Shown in pieces: positions 55,489 through 64,000 of a stretch of 64,000 nucleotides of DNA. The position numbers and the translations under genes were made by a program. The notes below the pieces were generated by a model. It saw only the letters and a program-made list of their open reading frames with translations, did no database searches and was not told where the DNA came from. Location of the stretch: NCBI GenBank assembly GCA_009761415.1, contig QUOL01000005.1:992001-1056000 (forward strand). Direction: 5' to 3'. Source of the DNA: Sarcomyxa edulis (Eukaryota; Basidiomycota; Agaricomycetes; Agaricales; Mycenaceae). The first letter of the stretch is position 1; every line of letters begins with the position of its first letter.

Positions 55489-56434
55489 AGGTTGGCTGGA
55501 CAAAATCAAGAGAAAATTGTGCGAGATCTAGGTGGAGGGTCCTTCCATATATAGTAATTATTGCCGTATTTGGAAGGAGGGGGGGGAGGGGGGGCTCATT
55601 GAGACCTTAAACACGAAAAACAACCTCAGGTGCAAGATTCTTGGGATGCGTCCCCCTTGACCTTTGGCCTCTCAGTTGTGTTCGGGACATTTCTTTGGGA
55701 ATCTGTTGGGGATCTGAAAGCTCCTTGGATGTCTTTCAAGTGCTCTGCAGCTGAAAAATAGCCCAAATACACAACAAATACATCCTCCAGAACATGCAAG
55801 TAAGTTTGTGTATAAGGCTCTCAGACCCCCCCGGTGCTGGCAATTGCCGATGCATCCCCCTTGACTCAAAGTGTGTGATATTTGATGTGCATGAGCTCAT
55901 CACATGCTGTTTGCACTGATGATGATCTCGAGGATGCTCAGAATAACACCTAGAACACTGTGCTAAGGATCTTGTCCTTTGTTCAAAGTCAAGTGAACAT
56001 GAAAGTCAATAGAAATGTCTATGGGCAAGTCCGGATTCAGAGGCCCAGCACCAGCGAGCATTAGCCGAGGAATTGGGTTTCTATATAAATTCTCACGGGG
56101 AGTTCTGTGCTTAACCGGGTTTCGCATTAGAATAATCCAATAAATCCTCTGTGTCTGATGAAGAATTTTTTCTATGTTTCATTTGTTTGGCCTGACCAGC
56201 TCTAACAACCTTTGAACTCCGCAAGAGGATCATTGATTTGCTGATGCATACTATTAAGTAGTTCTTGTTCTCAACGAGTCAGATTTGCTGTCTCTAACGT
56301 GCAACAGCAACTAGTGTTCAAGCCTTGCTGACCTGTTTGGTTTTGACTCCTCCTGGCAATGGTGCTGCTGTGTCAGGGAATAGCTATCAATATATAAATA
56401 CAATGTCCTGATGCAGATCAATATAATAACTCTA
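55489..56434. other. non-coding stretch between transposase and flippase gene
   Basis: No gene. Holds a G-run (55577-55596) and the dispersed repeat at 55885-56145. Confidence 0.5.
55885..56145 (+). repeat. second copy of the dispersed element seen at 32830-33085
   Basis: Shared landmarks in the same order: TTTGCACTGATGATGA, CTCGAGGATGCTCAGA, GGGCAAGTCCG, TTGGGTTTCTATATAA-like, TCTCACGGGGA and AACCGGGTTTCGCAT. The left inverted end was not found, so the copy may be truncated. Confidence 0.7.
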
Positions 56435-59400
56435 TTAGTAACCAGAAGGTCGTGCATTCGACTTCGAGGTATCATATGCACGTATCAACCTTGCTTGGTC
56501 TTGCTTTCCTGCGTTTTCTGTCTGGCTGAATGCGAACCCACGATTTTTCCGCATGCGCTGGACAGCCCGTACTTTCTTGATTGCTTTCTGGAATCTGTAC
56601 AACAGACATAAGACAGAGATGACGTGATGAAGAGCTGCTATACTGACTGTTCTTGCCGTGGACGATAATCGGGTATATTGTACTTTTGCAGCTCTTGCGC
56701 GATGTGGTATGAAGAAGGCTGATAGGTTCTTCGATAGCTATCATGATGTCAGTACGACTGATGAACAAACAAACAATTCAATGCTCACTATTTCCAAGCG
56801 AAGTCACGAGCAAGGCAGAATATCGGAATTAGAATGAGCGAAAAGTAGAAAACACTATCAGTCCAGAGCCGAGGTACGATGCCGGAGTATTCCATGGAGA
56901 AGCCGATGGCAGGAGCAACAACCGCATAGAGAGGTAAGAAGAGCATTGTGAAGATGAAAGATCCGGGAATAGCTGAAGAACATATGATGAGACGACAGTG
57001 GCATCGGCACTCAGTCAACATACCTGCGACAGTATATTTCGTCCATAAACTATAAGAATTGTTAGACATACAAGAGCAAAGCGTGACGAGATGTGCGTAC
57101 TCAGATATTAGGGCAGCCTTGCCAAGAACGGTGAGAAGGACGGCAAGGTAGAGTGAGGTGCCCCAAAACCAATGGCCCGAGTCGAGGCCGGAACTCTGTT
57201 TGAGATCACCCCAGAAAAGAATGACCGAGAAACCAAATAAAACCTGGAACCGTGCACGATATGTGAGATACACTATTATCATGACCTGAGGATCAACGTA
57301 CGATACTATGGTATAAAGCATTGGCAACCCAGAGCCAGAATGCGGTCTTGGTGAAAAAGGAATTCTTCTGCCCGAGGATGTAAAGTTGGGGGTATCGGTC
57401 CAGAATTCGAGCGGAAACAAATTGATCGAAGATCCCGATGACGAGTGGAGGCAGGACAGTGAAGACTACGTTGTACAGTGAGAGCGTCCAGGACTCGTAT
57501 GCAATTTGGCCAGAGAAGTTATTGAAGAAGGAGAACTGTTCGTCAGAGAAGGAAATTAGTACAGAATTGTATGTGGTGAGAACAAACCACACCCAGAATT
57601 GTGTCATGTATAACACGATGTTCTTGTAGAATGAGTCTATCCAGATATAAGAAAGATATCATTGAATATGTCAAATACACGTACACAGGATCAGCTTGGA
57701 CAGCCGCCGATAACTCCAGGCACCATGCACGAGCAGAAGTTTTTTGAGAAATCGGAACTGCGATATTGCGACATCTGCAGAGCGAGCCGCTTGGAGACCC
57801 TAGATCAATTTCAATGCGCAAGTCGAGCTAAAGAAGTCTAATCGGCGGACCTCTACTCCGGAAATACCGACACCGACGTGCGCTGCTTGAATCATGCTGA
57901 CATCATTTGCACCGTCCCCGATCGCAAGAAGTATCGCTTTCTGGTTTTTCTTGACAAGCTTTACGACAAGAGCCTTTTGCAAAGGTGATACACGACCTGG
58001 AAGTTTGGGGTCAGAGAATAGGCGTAGAGGGGTCAACGATAGCACGTACAACATATAACAGCCTTGCACATAATGGCGAGCTCGAGAAATATTTTGGAAA
58101 TCTCCTTCTCGAGGGCAAAACCCAGACTCTTCCCATCTGGCCCATCCGTAAGACTGAAGAGATAGACGTACAACGATACAGTGACGCACCTATGATAAGG
58201 GCCAACTCCTCTAATTCTCCAGTACTACGCTGGTTCTTGATAGCACTGAGGCGCTTCGTGAGAAATTCTTGTGTATCATGCGCGGTTTCCTCGTTCACGA
58301 TGACCTTGATAGAAAGTTGAGATCACGGGCTATGGCTACTAACCACAGTGCGTGCCTACCATATTCATCGATTCCGCAATTAATCTGCACGACATGCCGA
58401 TGTTAATTGCCGTCTCTTGTCGGTCTCCAGTAAGGACCCAGACCTATAGGAGCAGCGTTAACACGCTTCAAGACATCGAAAAAGCTTATGCGGACAAACT
58501 TTAATTCCAGCCATTTGCAAGGTGTGTATCGTGTCTGGTACACCGTCCTGAAGCCTATCCTCAATCGCAGTGGCACCAAGAAGGAATAACTCCTTCTCGA
58601 TGAGTTCTGCCGCCTGGTCAAGCGCGTCACCACGGCCATTGATTGTCGCAGCGGCCTGGTCATATATGGTAGCCCACTGACGGTACTCCTGTTCTGATAT
58701 ATCTCGCACAGCCAAGCAGAGCGTTCGAAGACCATCTGTAGCGTAATCCTGATTCCTACTGTCAGAATCTCCCAGAAGGAACACATGAATGAATGAATAT
58801 ACCTCGAGATGCAGTAACGTCTTCTCGGTGTATGGCTGGTTTTTGCTAAGCCGTTCCAATATGACGGTGTCTGCTCCTTTACAGTAGATCTTAATCTTGC
58901 CATTGGGCATCCGGACCACCGTCGACATCCGTTTCCGTGTCGAGTTGAATTCGCAGACATTGAGAATTTCAAACTCCTGCGAGACGCCTTGAATGTTGAC
59001 GAAGACCGACTTTGGCTTCCGGGTCTGTGCATAGAATTTCTCTCAGAACGTATACATTGAAAGTCGATTGACAGAAACGTACATGAAACTGATAACCCAT
59101 AAGCTCCGCACCTGCTACCAAGGCTGCTTCATCTGGACTGCTGGCCTGATATATAGTCTTTCCATCCCTGACTTCCGGGATGACTGTATGGCACACAGCT
59201 AACAGAGTCAAAAAATCCCTCAACACCTCCTTCTCGCGGTCATCCCCACTACTTGACGCGGTATCAGCAAATGGGTTACTCCCCTCGTCCAAGAAAGTCT
59301 TCATCTCTGAGAAGGTTCTCCATGCGTCCTTGTTATCCTCGCCTTCACCCTTCCTAGACTCGTCGACTACATCTGCATAGGCAATGCCTGCGATACTGCA

Positions 59401-61397
59401 ACATCGAAATTCCATCTCGTTACACGTGAGCGTGCCGGTTTTGTCACTGAACACGTATTCAATTTGACCAAGTTCTTCGACGAGTGAGGAGGTTCGACAG
59501 AGAGCGGGGGTGTCGGTTCGAGCGTAATACATATCGAGGTCAAAATTGATCAGTTGGGCTTGTTGAAACTTTACAACTTCCATTGTGACGATGAGGGATA
59601 TGGGAATAAGATTGTTGTAGAGGATGATAAAGGTCAAAATGTCTTGAGAAAACGTGAGCTACCAAGAACACAGAAAATTGAGGGGGGGCAGACCTTCAAT
59701 GAACGATTTGGCTAAGAGACAAGACTGTCAGATACCTACGCGATGATGGATGGCGAGGACATACCTCGGCCACTTAGCGAGACTGTTTCGAATAGATACC
59801 ATTGTTGTTTCGAGAAAAACCACTAAGACCTGGGCCTAAGAGATGAATACAAAGACGAGATTGCAAGGCACGTACCGTTCTTATACTGCCTCCTACTGTT
59901 GATCCTATTGATAAAGCAACGAGTAGTATGAATAAGAACACAATTTGTACGTTGACCTGCCGTTCGACGGCCGTTCGTTTGATGGGAGCTGCTCTGTTCC
60001 ATACAGTCAATATCTACAGAAGCTATGAAGATAACTCTGAGCTCACGTAGCGTTCCGCATGAGTTTCGTCTCGTGTCCGGTGAATACCGCTATGCCATAG
60101 ACCCATGGGGTGTTACGGATTTGTGCACCCCTCAGTAACATCTGATCGGGTCCCAGGGGAACCTGCTTGGGTATACCTGCGCTGCTCATGAGATCCATGG
60201 TACCTTCGTACGTGTACAACGAGTTGTTGGGTTGCTCTGATCGAAGAGAACCTTGAAGTGTCGCAACGAGAGGGGGCGAGGTCAAGGAAGCAGTATGTGG
60301 AGAAGCTTGTTTGATTTTGAGATTCGTTTCGCTGTTCATCAAGTCAGTCTGTGAGATGGGCCTTCTGTATCTGATGCACTTACCCATCCAGATTGGATGT
60401 TTCAATATAGCAGAGACCTTCTGGTTCACTTGAACTTAGGAGGATCAAGTCGGCAGGAATGAACTCGTCGCTTTCTAAGCGAACGACATCTCCGACTTGA
60501 ATATCCTTCCATTTCTTCTCTGCAAACGTCGACTGGGGAGTCAAGACTTTTGTCTTCCGAGCGTTCAGTTCGGAATCAGATTGATGTCGTTTCTTATGAG
60601 AGCTAAGTGAGTATGAGAGGTCAGGGCAATGACAACGCGACTCACCAAGTCTTCCTGCACCTCTTTGAACGCCGATGCTAACAAGACACCTGCCAAGGGG
60701 ACAATTGTGGTCCATCGATTCGTAGGTGAGACATCAGGTATTTGCTGTATGCAAGCAGTGAATAAGAAGAATAGATTGGCGTATTTAGAGAATTGTTCTG
60801 CGAGTCATTTTGAGCTGATGGTTGATACGCGAACAGAACCGAGGAACACGTACCGGTCAAGAACTTGGGAACAAAGGTGACGAGATTGTATTTACTGGCC
60901 GATACAAAGTTGGATTGAAATTCACGGTTGGCCACGCTGTTGTTGAGTGCGATGACCCTCTCGCCGGTGAGGACTACTTCCTTCTGCCATGGCCATTTCC
61001 ACCTCGGCTTGCGAGATTTGTTCTCTGAACGGGAGTTTGTGGATGGTGGTGTCACAGGGTGAAATTGGTTATCGTCAAAGGCCCAGCCTTGTGGAGTGCC
61101 ATCTGCAGGTAGGCTGAACTTGGACTGATTTGCTCCTGCGACGGGAGCAGCGGAACGTGCCAGAGGTAAACCGCTTTCCTGTGACTGCATAGGGCCTGGT
61201 CTACCAAAGGCGGAGTCAGGCATATCATCTTCATCGTCGAAGAAAGGGTCGAGAAGTTGAGGAGATTGAGTATTGTCGTAAGGGGTATTCATTGAAGAGG
61301 AAGGAGGGTAACCGTTATTTGCAGGTTGATATTGAGGTTGACGAAAGGTAGATGCAGGATTTGCTTGAGAGACAAGACGAACAAAGTCGTCGCTCAT
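56435..61397 (-). CDS. DRS2: Drs2-type P4-ATPase, phospholipid flippase
   Basis: Minus strand, many exons, ATG 61397 ([11 protein letters not shown]) to TAA 56435, about 1,300 residues. Order: disordered N terminus; [13 protein letters not shown] and following helices; the A-domain [22 protein letters not shown], the P4-type helix 4 with PISL; catalytic DKTGTLT (near 59440) with the phosphorylated Asp; KGADTVI nucleotide binding; [11 protein letters not shown] (near 57920); six C-terminal helices; and the regulatory tail [21 protein letters not shown]...QARLIRAYD, typical of Drs2. The enzyme moves phosphatidylserine and phosphatidylethanolamine to the cytosolic leaflet of trans-Golgi membranes with a Cdc50 partner and supports vesicle traffic. 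All key residues are intact. It is divergent from the eS30 gene. Confidence 0.93.
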
Positions 61398-61500
61398 TGT
61401 CACGGACAGTGAGCACGGTTAAAGATGCGCGCTAGAGGGCGAAGTATGTATGTTGGCTGCGCAGTGCGTTGCAACGAAGACAGGTGGTGGCGGTGCTAAT

Positions 61501-61561
61501 GGTGGCTGTGCAAGGAAAGGAGGGCGGTGGCTGTGCAACGTGGCAAATGGTGGCTGTGCAA
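61501..61561 (+). repeat. three copies of GGTGGCTGTGCAA
   Basis: Spaced about 24 bp apart in the 316-bp region between the divergent flippase and eS30 start codons. They could be a bound promoter element of the ribosomal protein gene. Confidence 0.55.
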
Positions 61562-61713
61562 GAGATGCGGCTTTCAACTTCACCAAACAATTGGGCGATC
61601 GGTACCTGATTTCTCACAAGGTTTCGGAGTTTCAATTCAAAGTCCGCTGCTGTACAGGTACAATCCTGCCTCGTCGACGTTGCCCCTCACTTACAGAGCA
61701 ACTTCAAGACAAT

Positions 61714-62230
61714 ATGGGTAAAGGTGTGTATCCATACTCTTGCTTCCATACTGTCCAGCGTCCTCATCAGCGTTCTTCACAGTTCACGGATCCCTCGCCC
61801 GTGCTGGCAAAGTCAAATCCCAGACACCCAAGGTCGACAAGCAGGAGAAAAAGAAAACTCCAAAAGGTCGCGCTAAGAAACGCATCCTTTACAACCGTCG
61901 GTGCGTGCTCCATCTTCTGTGAAAATTGGACTTGGTTTTGACTGACCTGCTTCTGCAGTTTCGTGAACGTTACTACCCTCCCAGGAGGCAAACGGCGCAT
62001 GTGAGTATTCTTCACTTTCCCAGCATCTTTTATTCTTCCCTGCAACTCTCTATTATGATGATACATTCCGAATCAAGCATAGTTCACACTGAAACTACCA
62101 TGTTGACAAACATGCATCTAACGTCTTTCGCTCCTATCTGATCTCATATCCCAATGTCCACATTCGTCTGTTGGACTTTTTCACTGACGACCTTTTGTTT
62201 CTCTGCAGGAACCCCAACCCTGAGAAATAA
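61714..62230 (+). CDS. RPS30: 40S ribosomal protein eS30
   Basis: Four exons (61714-61723, 61783-61900, 61959-62000, 62209-62230) sum to 192 nt, 63 residues, the usual eS30 length. The first exon holds only MGK plus one base. The sequence runs [56 protein letters not shown], almost identical to eS30 across eukaryotes. It is a small-subunit protein near the decoding site. The first exon of 10 nt and an intron right after the start codon region are common for fungal ribosomal protein genes. There is no ubiquitin-like fusion. Confidence 0.97.
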
Positions 62231-63382
62231 ACAACTCTTTCTACTTGGGCATTTACCCTACAGGCATTTATGCATGGTTCGCCAGGCTAGAGGTCGCGAT
62301 TGTATTGGATTGGGTTTCATCTTTATATGCATGCTTAGTTTTCCTGCTTCCTCCTATTATATGCTATGCCAACAATCGATTCCATGATCCGGCGCTCTAC
62401 CTTTGTGATCCCCCTACTTTAGGCCCTTCGATGCCACGGTCTTCACACTCAAGTGCGAATGGTTTGCACCGAGCGGGGCAAGAACTACTTTCTACTCGAC
62501 CGTATCCTACAACTCGAAAAATCGTCGTCGTATACGCTCAACAGCTCCTTCGAGACCGCCATCTCGGTCGCACTGTTCTGCACGCAAGAAACTGTTCATC
62601 AGGTATTGATTGTCTGCCTAAACATCATCTGTTTTGGGAGTCTTCTTTGCTACCCCAGGCTAACACAGTCGTCTTACCAACTGCAATTGTAACAACTTGT
62701 AACACGTTGTTTATAACGAGTGTTTCGGTGAGGACACTTTGAGAACGTTCCACATTACTATCTGCGCTCATGACAGTCTTGCAAAGATCCTTTTGAAGCA
62801 CCATATGTTCTCACCTGGAAGGGTGTTTCATGCATCACAAGGCTTTCGTCCTTGCGCGCCCTACCTGAAAAGTCAAAGTTGGCCCAAATGCAAGATTACA
62901 TCCGTGACCCCCAAAGCCTACCACCTCGTTTACATCGTAGACGCACGTCCGAAGGTGGCTGTCGCGCTCTTTGTCGACGTGGTGTCTCAAGCTTCACTGG
63001 ATTGTCTTCCAAGTCGGGGCTCTCAATCTCAGAACACAGCCTAGTTATAGAGACTTCGGGGCCGTGAACCTCAGGAGTCTACCGTTCTTCATGTCCTGTA
63101 GCTCTCAAAATTCAAATCACTTATGTGTCCAGGGTCACAGCGAACGGGCTCCCCTTCCACGACAGAGGCAGGTCACACTCAGGCAAGGGCTGCGAGGGAA
63201 AGGAAGGACTGATACAAGCATATCAGATTCACATATACTATGTAGATAAAATCTCAAAAATTGACCAGTCAGATGGGGCGAAACAGCAAAATGAGTAATA
63301 CAGTACCCAGAACCCACGTGGCCACATCTGGTGCAACGCGTCGAGTCACACAACCTGTCACACGCTGCTTCCTCCTCCCGCC
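62231..63382. other. 1.15-kb stretch without a supported gene
   Basis: Overlapping short frames in all three plus-strand readings (62400-63060), none with a domain or coherent splicing. It should hold the eS30 terminator and the next gene's promoter. Confidence 0.45.
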
Positions 63383-64000
63383 ATGGTGCCTCTACGAATT
63401 TTATACACAATCAACAGTTCTCCACAGTACATCCTCGCAAAATCAACTTCTCCAGTAAAAGTTAATCCAGTACCTTATAATCCCAAATATGCCACTACTT
63501 CCCTCAAAGCTTCTCTCGATTTCATCTGTCATTCCAGTCCAGAACTCCTCCAACATCCGGAACGCGATTTTTCGGTCTATATACTCGACCCCCTCGAATC
63601 TCATTCTGCTCCCGCTCCAGTTAGTATCTCAACACCCTCGGCATCTACTTCCACTGCATGCATACCTACAACCGGAGTGGCAGTGGCACTCGGTCTGATG
63701 TCGTCCGCTCGCAGCCCTTCAACCGACATCCCTGTAACAGGCACTCTGATTACATTGGGTACTGGTCAGGAGGCATTGGAAGTCATATTTGCTTTGAGAG
63801 AGGTACGCCTACTCATCCTTGTAATCGCATCAATATCTTTCTTTAACCTATATCAACAGACAACACGCCAACCTCCACAGTCACGCACACATAACGAATT
63901 AAACGACACCAAAGAAGAAGAGTCTGACAAAGAAGACACGTCTCAGTCTACCTCTGGCCCGAAACTACCCATTCCAGCACCCCTTGTTGCGCGTACAGAG
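63383..64000 (+). CDS. Ams2/SPT21-like protein, 5' part (partial)
   Basis: Starts at ATG 63383 (MVPLRILYTINSSPQYILAK) and leaves the window. Exon 1 (63383-63802) is 140 codons; an intron with GTACGC donor and CAACAG acceptor precedes exon 2 at 63860. The first 140 residues match the Ams2/SPT21 N-terminal domain pattern: LYTINSSPQYILAK, LKASLDFICHSSPEL and DFSVYILDPLE. Exon 2 turns polar and acidic. Proteins of this group control histone gene expression and gene silencing in the nucleus; some have a GATA finger further on, which would be outside the window. Family assignment rests on these motifs only. Confidence 0.7.
   Translation, partial: MVPLRILYTINSSPQYILAKSTSPVKVNPVPYNPKYATTSLKASLDFICHSSPELLQHPERDFSVYILDPLESHSAPAPVSISTPSASTSTACIPTTGVAVALGLMSSARSPSTDIPVTGTLITLGTGQEALEVIFALREVRLLILVIASISFFNLYQQTTRQPPQSRTHNELNDTKEEESDKEDTSQSTSGPKLPIPAPLVARTE

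Noticed and set aside
62245..62742. Plus-strand frames after the eS30 gene
   Set aside because: Three mutually overlapping readings, none with coherent splicing or family motifs.

Overview
The window is nuclear DNA from a filamentous basidiomycete, most likely an Agaricomycete. Nearly every gene is cut by 45-65 bp GT-AG introns. The mobile DNA is typical of mushroom genomes: a Plavaka-type transposase, a DUF6532-type gene, a Helitron, Ty1/copia remnants and solo LTRs. No tRNA, rRNA, CRISPR or bacterial-type feature was recognised. Exon structures were assembled by hand. For eight multi-exon genes (ABC transporter, MFS, repeat precursor, both UstYa genes, halogenase, peroxidase, NoxR) the chosen exons sum to an exact number of codons.

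Layout. 0-1.6 kb: 3' end of a disordered protein gene. 3.8-21.7 kb: a probable ribosomally synthesised peptide (RiPP) cluster of the dikaritin/ustiloxin type. It holds a 33-exon ABCC exporter, an MFS transporter, a secreted precursor with fifteen near-identical core peptides separated mostly by Lys-Arg, two UstYa-like (DUF3328) oxidases and a flavin-dependent halogenase with a WxWxIP motif. The proposed logic is secretory entry, Kex2-type cleavage, UstYa-type oxidative cross-linking, halogenation (perhaps of the single Tyr) and export. This is the most exciting system in the window; I know of no described basidiomycete pathway with this combination, but I could not search.

23-31.6 kb: an acidic orphan gene, two minisatellites, a secreted heme peroxidase with Tyr at the expected distal His position, and the NADPH-oxidase regulator noxR. 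32-48.5 kb: a nested mobile-element island. It contains a hAT-like element with a perfect 8-bp target duplication and a second inverted-repeat element inside it, a decayed copia element whose integrase is split by a small inverted-repeat element carrying telomere-like TTAGGG repeats, a defective Helitron, and a swarm of solo LTRs, most with perfect 5-bp target duplications. 49.3-55.5 kb: a DUF6532-like gene and an apparently intact Plavaka-like transposase, bracketed by imperfect inverted repeats. 56.4-64 kb: housekeeping genes, namely a Drs2-type flippase, ribosomal protein eS30 and the 5' part of an Ams2/SPT21-like gene.
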